32,967 nt of DNA from Shewanella sp. MBTL60-007 (GCF_019654915.1 NZ_BPET01000064.1:1-32967), one strand, 5' to 3'; shown: positions 1 to 8,491, counted from the first letter of the stretch. A program made the numbers and translations. The notes: generated from the letters alone by a model not told the origin.

Positions 1-50
1 TGCCTACTTTGACATTTAGCGCTATCGTGTCTAATAACGAGGGGGCGTAG

Positions 51-71
51 TTTAGCTAGCGCTTAGCTAAA
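51..71. repeat. Short inverted repeat
   Basis: Perfect 8-bp arms TTTAGCTA (51-58) and TAGCTAAA (64-71) flank a 5-nt loop. No T-run follows on either strand, so it is not a convincing terminator. It could be a protein-binding palindrome or chance. No gene adjoins it inside the window. Confidence 0.35.
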
Positions 72-162
72 TAACTCATGAAACAGCTGGATGATTAATG
101 AATATATGAGGCATTACATTACTTAAGAAAAACGTCAATTAATTTGTTAGCCTGAATAGTGG

Positions 163-283
163 TAATATATTACTTCCAAAATTAAACATATTACTTTCCA
201 AATTAAACATATTACTTTTGCAATTAAATATACTGCTTTTTAAATTAAATATTCTGCTTATTTAATTAAATTCGCTTAAGCTT
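163..283. repeat. AT-rich 21-bp tandem repeat array
   Basis: About five imperfect 21-bp units start at 180, 201, 222, 243 and 264, with a degenerate partial unit from about 163. The shared core is AATTAAAyATAyTnCTT. The first two units are nearly identical and the later ones drift. The period of two helical turns would place equivalent bases on one DNA face, as in iterons or stacked binding sites. There are no unique spacers, so this is not a CRISPR. Function unknown. Confidence 0.7.
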
Positions 284-312
284 TTACACTGACAACCTTC
301 CGGTTGCAAGTA

Positions 313-514
313 GGCTTTGTTTCCTAAATCAGATGTTCAGATCACCAACTATCGCTCAATGCCTCAACTAGATGCCTAAACCCCGCAACAAAACCGCTAG
401 CAGGAACCTAATTAACAGAGGTTCACTTACGTTCTGGATTGATAAAGAGGCTATCGTGTTATGGCAAGTAAAAATTAAACAACGCAAAAAAGCAGACCAA
501 GACTATTCAAAGGT
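313..514 (+). pseudogene. IS903-group (IS5 family) insertion sequence remnant
   Basis: GGCTTTGTTTCCTAAATC at 313-330 matches the terminal inverted repeat of IS903-type elements (as I recall it, GGCTTTGTTGAATAAATC) at about 15 of 18 positions. An ORF at 371-514 encodes 47 residues beginning MPKPRNK and containing INRGSLTFWID, the characteristic N-terminus of IS5-family transposases of the IS903 group, in which about 300 residues are expected. It stops at TGA 512-514. No catalytic DDE region or right-hand inverted repeat is recognisable downstream, so the element is dead and heavily decayed. Family placement rests on the N-terminal motif plus the terminal repeat. Confidence 0.7.
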
Positions 515-1247
515 ATGACTATTACTAGGTGTTGGTCCCTAAAAGTGATTTTTGTTAATGAGCAACTGTAGCAAAGCCAAAAAATCACTATTACAGGGTG
601 TCAAACTGTGATCGGTAATATTGCTCGCAGGTAAATCTACTGTTTATTCGAATTCTTTAGCATGACGAGCGATTTGGAAACTAAGCCTCTCATGTCTGAA
701 ATACATCTAGGTTTTACTGCGCTTTCTGTTGACCGTTAGCTGTTAATCGTGCCCTCTTGCAACAGCTTACGTAAGCCTGTCACAAAGCCACGAGGAAATA
801 TTCCTGTATTGTATTCCATACCTTTACTCAGTAAGCATGCCAGAAAATGAGGTTAGCACTTTAATACTTGGCTCTTCGCAGGAATCAAACTGACAGACAG
901 CTAGCTTATCAATGGTGATAATCCCAAAAGTGTGAATGCTTTAACTCTAATCGGAAAATATAACCTTAGCCACTAAGCACTGTCTTCTATTCTAACAATG
1001 CCACAATTAATCATCGATGAAGCAACACGTGCTATTGCATAGGTAGATGAGTGTGGTTCAGAGGTAACTTATCTACAGGGAGCTATAAAAGATCGCCCGA
1101 TCGTTATCGCTCATAAATAAAGGGAGTGATTACTGCGATAAATTTAGGGGGAAACAGAGTTACACAGGAATGAGTCAAAAAACAACCAGCAGGTTTAATG
1201 CTTATATATTAGTAGCTTAAGCACGTTAAAAATAGTATTCAACATAC
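515..1247. other. Gene-free stretch, probably decayed mobile DNA
   Basis: No open reading frame with credible start, length and ribosome binding site was found. Short translatable fragments exist (for example around 998-1110, interrupted by stops) but none matches a family I recognise. It adjoins the IS remnant and may be the rest of that element or of another decayed insertion. Confidence 0.5.
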
Positions 1248-1270
1248 TTGTCCACAGATTCTGTGGATAA
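1248..1270. promoter_or_regulatory. Inverted pair of DnaA-box-like sites
   Basis: TTGTCCACAG (1248-1257) and CTGTGGATAA (1261-1270) form a 9-of-10 inverted repeat with a 3-nt spacer. The right half read on the minus strand contains TTATCCACA, a perfect DnaA box. The left half, TTGTCCACA, differs at one base. It lies 130 bp upstream of a lipoprotein gene. It could bind DnaA or be a hairpin. No other origin hallmark such as dnaA or a rep gene is present. Confidence 0.45.
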
Positions 1271-1347
1271 CCTAAATAAGTCATTCATACAGATATGCCT
1301 TAGATCGTTACTCAGGTCAAGCTTTTCATTCGATCAAAACGAAAATC

Positions 1348-1376
1348 TTGCGTTAACGCGTAAGAATCGTAATACT
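1348..1376 (+). promoter_or_regulatory. Possible sigma-70 promoter of the 1403 lipoprotein
   Basis: A -35-like TTGCGT (1348-1353) and a -10-like AATACT (1371-1376) are 17 bp apart and end 26 bp before the ATG. The -35 match is poor. The interval contains the palindrome GCGTTAACGC (1350-1359), which could be an operator. Weak prediction. Confidence 0.3.
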
Positions 1377-1402
1377 GCACAAAATTCTTCATTCCTAAAA
1401 TT

Positions 1403-1867
1403 ATGATTAAACCTCTTCTACTCATCGCCGCACTTTTCTCCATTGTGGCTTGTAGCCCCTCACAAGAGCATAGCGGAAATATTAGCAGTTCAGAGAGTGC
1501 TTCCCTTCGCAGCCCGGAGTTAACGTCTCTAGGGTTTTTAAGTGCGATTTACGTTGATAGAGATGTAGATAAAGCCAAATTATATGTTGATGAATCGCTT
1601 AAAGAGATCTTAGGCCACTATTACATCGCCTCTTCGGTGCAACGTTATGTATTAAACTTATCAATGACAAATGTCGAGCTAGAAGTTGATGAAGTGGATA
1701 TCGATTTCTTCCGCAAGTTTACCGATGATGTAACCGTTATAGTAAAAATAAAAGGACTGCGAGGTGGGCAGGAGTGGATCGATGATAGAACCTTACGTCT
1801 ACATAAACGCAATGGTAACTGGATAATCGTTGAGATAATGCCTGAAAAACGCCAAGTGAACGGCTAG
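1403..1867 (+). CDS. Small lipoprotein of unknown function
   Basis: 154 residues. The N-terminus has a lipoprotein signal with lipobox IVAC, lipid Cys at residue 17, and no Asp at +2, so outer-membrane sorting is likely. The mature part is a Ser-rich linker to about residue 40, followed by a mixed alpha/beta domain. The pattern (helices near 45-85, then alternating strands with the ending LRLHKRNGNWIIVEIMP) resembles small NTF2-like or lumazine-binding-type lipoproteins, but that is fold-level inference. The start is the only ATG before the signal peptide, with a weak ribosome binding site. A bidirectional terminator follows at 1921-1948, so it appears monocistronic. No specific function can be assigned. 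Confidence 0.75.
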   Translation: MIKPLLLIAALFSIVACSPSQEHSGNISSSESASLRSPELTSLGFLSAIYVDRDVDKAKLYVDESLKEILGHYYIASSVQRYVLNLSMTNVELEVDEVDIDFFRKFTDDVTVIVKIKGLRGGQEWIDDRTLRLHKRNGNWIIVEIMPEKRQVNG

Positions 1868-1920
1868 TGACTTTCCAACAAAAACTGACTTGCTTACGCC
1901 AAATGCTCCTCCAAAACAAA

Positions 1921-1948
1921 AAATAGCAACCTTATTGGTTGCTATTTT
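1921..1948. terminator. Bidirectional rho-independent terminator
   Basis: AAATAGCAACC (1921-1931) and GGTTGCTATTT (1937-1947) pair around a 5-nt loop. On the minus strand the stem is followed by a T-rich tract, on the plus strand by a shorter one. It closes the lipoprotein gene from the left and the leftward 32-codon ORF (1987-2085) from the right. Confidence 0.8.
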
Positions 1949-1986
1949 ACTATTAAAGCTCTGTAACGGGCTTTAAGCGATTTTCC

Positions 1987-2085
1987 TTAATCCAAAAACG
2001 CTTCTTCGTCCATTTCAACTGGTAGAGACTCTAACATCTCATCTTGTAGTTGATAATATGCGCCTTCGTATTCCTGAACTTCCAT
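1987..2085 (-). CDS. Putative acidic 32-aa microprotein
   Basis: The minus-strand ATG at 2085 opens a 32-residue frame beginning MEVQEYEGAYYQLQDEM and ending EEAFLD, strongly acidic with no lysine or arginine. A GGAG ribosome binding site lies 6 nt upstream of the ATG. There is an extended -10 promoter candidate at 2195-2203 and a terminator with a T-run just downstream (1921-1948), so the transcription unit is complete. No known family is recognised. The fully acidic composition would suit a small protein that binds a basic partner, which is inference. It might instead be a leader or sRNA, but the frame, ribosome binding site and terminator together favour a real small gene. Confidence 0.55.
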   Translation of the reverse strand: MEVQEYEGAYYQLQDEMLESLPVEMDEEAFLD

Positions 2086-2194
2086 AACGACTCCAGATCT
2101 TTGATTAAGGTGTAGGGTGCAAAGGCATGTCATCAATATGTGACATTTCGCCTTTTTTAAAAACATGCCAATTATGCATTGTCTTTATGGGGCG

Positions 2195-2203
2195 AGTATA
2201 ACA
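2195..2203 (-). promoter_or_regulatory. Extended -10 promoter candidate for the microprotein
   Basis: The minus strand reads TGTTATACT, a TGn-extended -10 (TATACT, 5 of 6). No strong -35 is visible, which extended -10 promoters tolerate. Transcription would start near 2188 and give a roughly 100-nt leader before the ATG at 2085. Confidence 0.4.
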
Positions 2204-2420
2204 GCTTAGGCACACCACTTACAGAAAACTTTCAGAATTAGATGCTAAAACTAGCCTAAAACCACAAAAAACTACAATTTACAGCCAAAACAGGTCACAG
2301 AAACTGAAAGGCTTTCAGTTTTTAATTCAAAAATTAGCTTAGCCACTATTTTTATATATCTAAAAAATATGTTTAGCAGACGTGCAGATTAGACTATTAA
2401 TTAACCTTGCCCATAAAAAA
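2204..2420. other. Intergenic, nothing recognised
   Basis: AT-rich sequence between the microprotein promoter and the terminator of the methyltransferase gene. No ORF, repeat or RNA fold was recognised. Confidence 0.5.
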
Positions 2421-2441
2421 GGCCAAACTCATGGTTTGGCC
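2421..2441 (-). terminator. Terminator of the permease-methyltransferase unit
   Basis: GGCCAAAC (2421-2428) pairs with GTTTGGCC (2434-2441) around a 5-nt loop. On the minus strand it is followed by TTTTTTATGG. It sits 31 bp beyond the methyltransferase stop. Confidence 0.8.
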
Positions 2442-2472
2442 GTTTAAATGCAACTCAGCAAATAGACGCAGA

Positions 2473-3390
2473 CTAGTTCTTTCGATACCGCAACACTTTT
2501 AGTGCTTTGTTAGGATCGATATCTTCAAACACCGTAGGATTCTCAAGCTGCTCACAAAACACTAAGCTTGGGCTGTACTCGTTTACCTGCTCCATTAAAA
2601 ATTCGATGCTCAACTCTGGCGCATTCAAGCAAAGCAGCATGTCGCCATCTTCACTGAGTAGCTCTGGTAATCTTTTCAACAGGCGAGCATAGTCTTTAGT
2701 AGCCACAAAACTGCCCTTTTGATTACTAGGCGGATCGGCGATGATTAAGTCGTAAGGGCCAAGCTTGGTGAGCTTACCCCAAGACTTAAAAATATCATGC
2801 CCCAGAAAACGCGCGCCGACTTTAAAGTCATTGAGTAGATGGTTTTGCTTACCAATCGACAACGCGCCTTTACTCATATCGATGTTAACCACTTCATCGG
2901 CTTTGCCCTGCAATGCAGCCACAGAGAAACCACAGGTATAGGCAAATAAGTTCAATACTTTCTTATGGGCACTATTCTCACGCACCCACTGGCGGCCATT
3001 GCGCATATCGAGAAACAAACCATGATTTTGGCCACGCATTAGATGCACTTGAAAACACGCCCCATTTTCAGTGACGATATGTTTCTCAGGGACTTCACCT
3101 TTAATAATCTCGGTATGAGTCTCACCACCACGGCGGTATTGAAACACAAGATTGAGAGGCTCATTCCCCTTTAATTCGACCCAGCGTTGCTCAATGGCAG
3201 CGCATAAGGTGTCTAGCTCATCACTTTCTAATACCTTAAAACTGGTTAACAACAATACTGGCGAAAACCAATCCAAACACAAATGCTCACAGCCCGCAAA
3301 ACGCCCTCCGCGACCATGAAAAAGACGCGTCACATCTTGTGGAAACTCTACTTGTTTTACTGCTTCAATAAATAACTGCATCAAGCTCAC
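2473..3390 (-). CDS. Class I SAM-dependent methyltransferase, RlmI-like
   Basis: 305 residues. The Rossmann core shows motif I VLNLFAYTCGFSVAAL (145-160), an acidic residue after strand 2 (NIDMS, 169-173) and motif IV DPPS (219-222). The upstream GLFLDMRNGR (124-133) is the element that precedes motif I in RlmI/YccW-type 23S rRNA cytosine-C5 methyltransferases. The PUA RNA-binding domain found at the N-terminus of RlmI is absent; residues 1-110 are a different domain. An RNA substrate is plausible but not shown. The start is GTG at 3390; an in-frame ATG three codons later (3381) is an alternative. It lies 13 bp downstream of the AI-2E permease gene, so the two are probably co-transcribed. Confidence 0.8.
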   Translation of the reverse strand: MSLMQLFIEAVKQVEFPQDVTRLFHGRGGRFAGCEHLCLDWFSPVLLLTSFKVLESDELDTLCAAIEQRWVELKGNEPLNLVFQYRRGGETHTEIIKGEVPEKHIVTENGACFQVHLMRGQNHGLFLDMRNGRQWVRENSAHKKVLNLFAYTCGFSVAALQGKADEVVNIDMSKGALSIGKQNHLLNDFKVGARFLGHDIFKSWGKLTKLGPYDLIIADPPSNQKGSFVATKDYARLLKRLPELLSEDGDMLLCLNAPELSIEFLMEQVNEYSPSLVFCEQLENPTVFEDIDPNKALKVLRYRKN

Positions 3391-3403
3391 TTTTACTTGT
3401 TAA

Positions 3404-4534
3404 CTAATTACTGTCTTGCTTATTTTTTTCACTGTTTGTAATAGCTAAAGTTGTCTCTTCAGTCGCGACACCGGCATTCAGCTTGGCCACTTGTAACTGC
3501 TCCTCAGAAACATCATCGCCCAACAACACTGCCAACCAACGACCACCAGAACTGGATTCAAGTGCAATTTTTACAATCATGGTCAGTGGTACCGATAGCA
3601 GCATACCGACAGAGCCTAACAACCAGCCCCAGAAGATTAATGATAAAAACACCACAAGCGTTGATAAGCCTAAGCCCTTGCCCATATATCTTGGTTCAAC
3701 GGCATTACCCATAATCGTATTCGTACCTAAGTACAGCAGCGCCACACCACCAGCAGCGCCTGGGCCTAATTGAATGAATGCCAATAGCACAGATGGGATA
3801 GCCGCAATAATTGAACCAATATTTGGAATATAGTTAAACAGGAATGCGATAACGCCCCATAACAAGGCATAGTCCACACCAATAAAGTAAAGGCCTACAC
3901 CGATAATCAAGCCGGTGCCTAAGCTAACGAGTGTCTTGATCACCATATATTGGTTTACCGAATGCAAGAAACGGTCGACCTGCTTTAATCGCATATCTGG
4001 ATCATCTAGTGCTAAATGCATCTTGGTCGAAAAACCATTCGACTCAAACAACATAAACACCACGGTCAAGATGATTAAAAACAGATTCGCCATCACACTG
4101 CCTACACCGGACAACATATTCGTGGTCATCGACAGGGCAACACCTGGGTCGAAGTAGGCCAAGATCTGTTCTTTAGAGATCTGAATATTAAATGCGGCAA
4201 GCTTCTCAACGACCCATGAGAACTGGTCGATTAACTGATCGCGATAAAATGGTAACTGTTTAGAGAACTCATTAATCGAAGTGCCAACAACCGAGGCCAA
4301 CCATAGCCCCATCATCACGATAAAGACCATCAACAACAGTACAGCCAAACCTCGTGGTGCACGGTGGCGTGTCATCCAGCTGATCATTGGATTACAGATC
4401 ACAGCGATAAATACTGACAGCACAAAGGGAACCACAATCGGGCTTGCCGCCTTAATGCCCGCTAAAATTACAACGATAAACGCTGAAATAGCAAAGCCTT
4501 TAAATGCTACGCCTTGGTTCTCAAATCGTCTCAT
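3404..4534 (-). CDS. AI-2E family transporter (PerM/TqsA-type permease)
   Basis: 376 residues, an inner-membrane protein with about eight hydrophobic segments: 12-55 (two), 66-90, about 145-165, 205-230, 225-265 region, and 275-330. The soluble loop between segments 3 and 4 (about 90-145) is typical of the AI-2E_transport (PF01594) family. The conserved LLWGVIAFLFNYIPNIGSIIA region (about 224-244) carries the N-Y-I-P-N-x-G signature of the family. Members include quorum-signal exporters (TqsA) and Na+/H+ or solute exporters, so the substrate cannot be read. ATG 4534 has AAGGA about 9 nt upstream. It is first in a two-gene leftward unit with the methyltransferase and divergent from folX. Confidence 0.85.
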   Translation of the reverse strand: MRRFENQGVAFKGFAISAFIVVILAGIKAASPIVVPFVLSVFIAVICNPMISWMTRHRAPRGLAVLLLMVFIVMMGLWLASVVGTSINEFSKQLPFYRDQLIDQFSWVVEKLAAFNIQISKEQILAYFDPGVALSMTTNMLSGVGSVMANLFLIILTVVFMLFESNGFSTKMHLALDDPDMRLKQVDRFLHSVNQYMVIKTLVSLGTGLIIGVGLYFIGVDYALLWGVIAFLFNYIPNIGSIIAAIPSVLLAFIQLGPGAAGGVALLYLGTNTIMGNAVEPRYMGKGLGLSTLVVFLSLIFWGWLLGSVGMLLSVPLTMIVKIALESSSGGRWLAVLLGDDVSEEQLQVAKLNAGVATEETTLAITNSEKNKQDSN

Positions 4535-4623
4535 TACAATAAAATCCTTCTTGATTCACTATAATATTGATAGGGTTATATAAACTGCTTCAAACATACA
4601 CAACAATAGGGACATCGTTATTT

Positions 4624-4995
4624 ATGAAACCAGAAATCGCCGTGATCCGAATCAAAAACCTTAGGCTACGTACCTATATCGGGATCAAAGAAGACGAAAT
4701 ACAAAATAAGCAAGATGTCATCATAAATACCATTATTCACTACTGTGCAGACAAAGCCAGAAACAGTGACAATATGGATGATGCTCTGAATTATCGCACG
4801 ATTACGAAAAAGATCATTGCTTTAGTTGAAAACAACCGCTTTTCTTTACTAGAAAACCTCACTAACCAAGTCTTAGCCATTGCCAGTGAACACGATTGGG
4901 TAGATTTTGCGAAGGTTGAAATAGACAAGCCACATGCGCTGCGTTTTGCAGATTCAGTCTCCCTTGAGCTGTGTTATCAAAAACAATCGATCTAA
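4624..4995 (+). CDS. folX: Dihydroneopterin triphosphate 2'-epimerase FolX
   Basis: 123 residues (E. coli FolX 120). It converts 7,8-dihydroneopterin triphosphate to the monapterin form, feeding tetrahydromonapterin synthesis in the cytosol. The sequence follows E. coli FolX closely: IRIKNLRLRTYIGIKEDE (9-26), ALNYRTITK (about 57-65), VENNRFSLLENLT (about 71-83) and ALRFADSVSLEL near the C-terminus. The FolB/FolX tunnel-fold residues Glu23 in the IKEDE stretch and Lys in EIDKPHAL are present. The start is ATG 4624, with GGGA about 12 nt upstream; earlier in-frame codons would add a non-homologous tail. It is followed 54 bp later by a yfcH homologue, the same order as in E. coli. Confidence 0.93.
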   Translation: MKPEIAVIRIKNLRLRTYIGIKEDEIQNKQDVIINTIIHYCADKARNSDNMDDALNYRTITKKIIALVENNRFSLLENLTNQVLAIASEHDWVDFAKVEIDKPHALRFADSVSLELCYQKQSI

Positions 4996-5049
4996 CGACT
5001 ATAATCTAACGTACAGACAATTATACTTTTTAAGCTATTTAATCAGCCT

Positions 5050-5955
5050 ATGAAAATATTAATGACTGGCGCCAGTGGATTTATCGGTAAGCAACTGGTC
5101 AAAGCCTTAGAGTTACAACATCAGTTAACTATTCTCAGCCGCGATCCACAGCGCTCAGCCATTATACTGGGCGCTAAGCATCACTATTTAGATTCGTTAG
5201 ATGAACTCAAAGACTTGGATAATTTCGATGCCGTTATCAATCTAGCGGGTGAGCCTATCGCCGAAAAGCTCTGGAGCGGCCAGAAAAAGCTCGATATTTG
5301 CCAGAGCCGCTGGAGTATAACCGAGCGACTAACAGAGCTCATCGAAAATAGTACTAAGCCACCACATACCTTCATTAGTGCCTCTGCAGTAGGTTTTTAC
5401 GGCAATCAGAATCAAACTCGAGTCGATGAGAGCTATCAAGCCAGCGATGCTAATCTAGCCGAGTTTACGCATCAGGTATGTCACCGCTGGGAAGATGGCG
5501 CATTAAAAGCGCAGAGTGAACAAACCCGGGTCTGTATTATCCGAATAGGACTCGTTCTCGGTAGCAAAGGCGGCGCCTTGGCTAAGATGTTACCCGCGTT
5601 TAGACTGGGGCTTGGCGGGCCGATTGCCAGCGCAGAGCAAGGCATGAGCTGGATCCATCAATCAGATCTGGTTCAGCTTTTCGTGCACCTGCTCAACCAC
5701 TCAGAATGCAACGGCATCTATAATGGCTGTGCACCAAACCCTGTTAGTAACAAAGAGTTTACAAAAACACTGGGACAAGCATTAAGCCGTCCAGCCTTTA
5801 TTCCTATGCCAGCCTTCGTATTGAGAGTTGCTTTAGGTGAGATGTCTTGCCTATTAATTGAAGGACAATATGTCATACCTAAGCGCACCTTAGACTCAGG
5901 GTTTGTGTTCCAATACCCTGAGCTTCAAGCGGCGCTGAAACAGTTGCTCACTTAG
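5050..5955 (+). CDS. yfcH: TIGR01777-type NAD(P)-dependent epimerase, YfcH-like
   Basis: 301 residues (E. coli YfcH 297), an atypical extended short-chain dehydrogenase (SDR39U1 group). The N-terminal dinucleotide motif is GASGFIG (7-13), followed by NLAGEPIA (about 64-71), FISASAVGFYG (112-122) in place of the usual YxxxK centre, and the GMSWIHQSDL segment (about 197-206) diagnostic of the family. The C-terminus carries the DUF1731 domain (about 250-299). Its physiological reaction is unknown even in E. coli. It follows folX in probable operon order. A convergent hairpin (5995-6019) separates it from ybbP. Confidence 0.88.
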   Translation: MKILMTGASGFIGKQLVKALELQHQLTILSRDPQRSAIILGAKHHYLDSLDELKDLDNFDAVINLAGEPIAEKLWSGQKKLDICQSRWSITERLTELIENSTKPPHTFISASAVGFYGNQNQTRVDESYQASDANLAEFTHQVCHRWEDGALKAQSEQTRVCIIRIGLVLGSKGGALAKMLPAFRLGLGGPIASAEQGMSWIHQSDLVQLFVHLLNHSECNGIYNGCAPNPVSNKEFTKTLGQALSRPAFIPMPAFVLRVALGEMSCLLIEGQYVIPKRTLDSGFVFQYPELQAALKQLLT

Positions 5956-5994
5956 TCTTTTTAGCTGCAACGTAAGCAAGTTAATATCAACAAA

Positions 5995-6019
5995 AAAGGG
6001 ATAGCTAGGCTATCCCTTT
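5995..6019. terminator. Convergent terminator between yfcH and ybbP
   Basis: AAAGGGATAGC (5995-6005) and GCTATCCCTTT (6009-6019) form a perfect 11-bp stem with a 3-nt loop. The minus strand gives a run of six T after the stem, so it chiefly terminates the ybbAP unit. The plus-strand T-run is short. Confidence 0.85.
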
Positions 6020-6037
6020 GAACAGGAGTTTCCCATT

Positions 6038-8491
6038 CTAATGGGCTTTAAGTAATTCACCGCAGGACTTATTAAGTAACTGTCTACAGCGCCAAATACC
6101 GAGCAAAGCCACAATGAGTCCACCGCAAAGTGGTGCTATCCCCCACCAAGGCCAATGCATATAAACATTAAGCTCAAAAACCTGAGTCTTTAACAGATAC
6201 AGAGTAAACTCGGCGACAATCACCGCTAATATCCCTGCAATGGTGCCAAGTAGAGCAAACTCAAGTCCAGTTGCCGCTCGCAGTAACCATCCTGATGCGC
6301 CAAAGGTGCGCAATACGGCAAGCTCTCTTTGCCTAGTCGCCATCCCCGCCTCTGTTTGCGCTATCATTACCAAGGCACTTGCTAATAACACTAAGACTAA
6401 TACCAGCGATAACGACAGAGAAACTTGGTCGATGATCTGCCTTAGCTGGCTCACCATGGCTCCGACATCTATGATAGATACGGTCGGAAACTGCTTTATC
6501 AAATCAAGGATAAGCCCACGCTGAGAGTCAGCAAGGTGAAAACTCGACATCGAGGTATAAGCAAAGGGAGCGAGTGCTTCTTGGGTAAAAATCATAAAGA
6601 AATTAGGCTGTAGTGTTTCCCAATGCACTGCACGAATGCTGGTAACCTTCACTGTGAGTGGCTGGTTATCTATGGTGTAAGTTAAGCTGTCACCTATAGA
6701 TAAGCCTAGACGCTCCGCGACACCCGATTCGACTGAAACATCATAAGTGTCTTTATTAAAACTGCCCTCTAAGATCTCATTATTCGGGGGCAGACTCACC
6801 CGGTAGGTTAAGTTTAGCTCTCGAGCGATCCCGACCCGCCCCTCTTTTCCCTCTTGCTTTTGCGCATTAGAGATCAACTCCTCACCATTAATTTCAGTTA
6901 AACGACCGCGCACCACAGGATAGATAATAGGTGACTCTTTAAGATGAGGTGCCAAGAAGTCGCTAATAGTTTGCGTCTCTTCTGGGGCAATGTTGACTAA
7001 GAAGTAGTTAGGCGAATTTTCAGGTAACTGCTTTTGCCACTCCAGCAATAAGTCTTGTCTAAGCGCCAAAATAGTCAGTAGTAATACCAAGGCGCTGCTG
7101 AAGCCGACAAGCTGCACTGCATTTTGTTTGGCTCTGCGCCTAAGTCCTGCTAGCGCCAACTGTAACGGATTGGTAGTTTTCATGCCGACGCTATGACCTA
7201 AACGGATCATAAAAAAGCCGAGCACACTCAGTAAAGTTCCCAGCAGCAATACCGCAGCCACAACAGTTAAGGTTAACGCTAAGCTCTGAGAGTAGAGATA
7301 TCCCAGCAGCGCCATCGCGCCTAAGCTTAAAATAAGGTGCAGCCACATCCCCAGCTGCAAGCCTTCAAGCTGACGTTGTAATACTCGAAGAGGCGGAATA
7401 GCTAATAGACGCATTAGCGGATAGGCGGAAAACATAAAGGCGCTAACAAAACCTGTCGCTATGCCTAGCATGATTGGCCTACTTACTGGTGGCGTGTATG
7501 CGGCAATCTCTACAGGTAGAAATGCCGTGATGCCCCGATCTAAGACAAAACCACCGAGCAAACCAAGCAATACGCCAACCGCGGTAACTAGCAATAGATG
7601 AGTCCCAAATAACACTCTGATCTGCTTCGCCGATGCACCAAAGGTTTTTAGCATAGCCACCACATCATAGTGACGCTGACAGTATCGCTGCGCAGCAATA
7701 CCAATGGCCGCACAGGCGAGCGCGATACCTAACAGACTGGCTAACAATAAAAAGCGCTCTGCTCGCTTAACGGCACCGGCAATGGGCGAGTCACCCGACT
7801 GCACATCTACCCAACGCTGACTGGTATTAAGTAGAGGTTTTACTCGCGCTTCAAATGCCGTTAACTGTCCAACATCACCAGTGAACTGGTAACGATAGGT
7901 TACCCGACTCCCCGGTTGAATAACTTGTGTCTTGGCTACATCTTCAATGCGCATTAGTACAACTGGGGATGACGCAAATGGGTTAAAGCCCGCATCAGGC
8001 AAGCGAATTATTTCCTTAGATAAATCAAACTTCGCATTCCCAAGCTCTATTAGCTCAGGATAACCTAACAAGCCGCCGAGCCGCGTCTCAAACCAAATAT
8101 GACCTAGCTCTGGTAAACCCTGAGCCTTACCAGTACTGAGTTCGATATCCCCCTTTAAGGGATAACCTTGCTCAACAGCCCTAACGGTAACTAACTGAAA
8201 TGCGTCACCAGCGTAAACCATTGAGTTGAATTGCATGCTACCAACCCGAGCAACACCTAGCTCGTCAGCCACTTGCAAAATTTGCGGATCAATTTTGGCT
8301 GGGGAGTCGATGATACGGTCAGCCGCGATAAATTTTGATGCTTGCCCGTTAATTGCCATCTGCAAGCGCTCACTGACACTGGCAAGGCCCGTTACCGATA
8401 AAACGGCCAAAGTGATCGCCAAGATAATCAACAGCAATTGTCCTTGGGACAGCTCTCGCTTAAACAGCCTCCAGGCTAAACTTAGCTCCAT
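6038..8491 (-). CDS. ybbP: ABC transporter permease, YbbP-like (two FtsX domains)
   Basis: 817 residues (E. coli YbbP 804), an inner-membrane permease of the MacB/LolC-like type VII ABC superfamily. It has an N-terminal TM near 18-38, a large periplasmic region to about 240, then a first FtsX block with four TMs (about 245-430). A second periplasmic domain (about 480-680) follows the TM at 457-475, then a second FtsX block (about 690-800). The initiator ATG at 8491 overlaps the 3' end of ybbA by 10 nt, implying translational coupling, and GAGG lies about 8 nt upstream. The ybbA-ybbP pair divergent from tesA is conserved in enterobacteria. The substrate is unestablished; lipid or envelope-stress roles are proposed for the family. 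Confidence 0.88.
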   Translation of the reverse strand: MELSLAWRLFKRELSQGQLLLIILAITLAVLSVTGLASVSERLQMAINGQASKFIAADRIIDSPAKIDPQILQVADELGVARVGSMQFNSMVYAGDAFQLVTVRAVEQGYPLKGDIELSTGKAQGLPELGHIWFETRLGGLLGYPELIELGNAKFDLSKEIIRLPDAGFNPFASSPVVLMRIEDVAKTQVIQPGSRVTYRYQFTGDVGQLTAFEARVKPLLNTSQRWVDVQSGDSPIAGAVKRAERFLLLASLLGIALACAAIGIAAQRYCQRHYDVVAMLKTFGASAKQIRVLFGTHLLLVTAVGVLLGLLGGFVLDRGITAFLPVEIAAYTPPVSRPIMLGIATGFVSAFMFSAYPLMRLLAIPPLRVLQRQLEGLQLGMWLHLILSLGAMALLGYLYSQSLALTLTVVAAVLLLGTLLSVLGFFMIRLGHSVGMKTTNPLQLALAGLRRRAKQNAVQLVGFSSALVLLLTILALRQDLLLEWQKQLPENSPNYFLVNIAPEETQTISDFLAPHLKESPIIYPVVRGRLTEINGEELISNAQKQEGKEGRVGIARELNLTYRVSLPPNNEILEGSFNKDTYDVSVESGVAERLGLSIGDSLTYTIDNQPLTVKVTSIRAVHWETLQPNFFMIFTQEALAPFAYTSMSSFHLADSQRGLILDLIKQFPTVSIIDVGAMVSQLRQIIDQVSLSLSLVLVLVLLASALVMIAQTEAGMATRQRELAVLRTFGASGWLLRAATGLEFALLGTIAGILAVIVAEFTLYLLKTQVFELNVYMHWPWWGIAPLCGGLIVALLGIWRCRQLLNKSCGELLKAH

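Noticed and set aside
163..283. CRISPR array
   Set aside because: The 21-bp units are directly contiguous and imperfect, with no unique spacers and no cas genes.
776..790. Right inverted repeat of the IS remnant (GTCACAAAGCC)
   Set aside because: Only eight bases agree with the expected end, so it is not enough to define the element boundary.
1248..1270. Chromosomal or plasmid replication origin
   Set aside because: Only one DnaA-box pair, and no dnaA, dnaN, rep or AT-rich unwinding element directly next to it. Kept only as a binding-site candidate.
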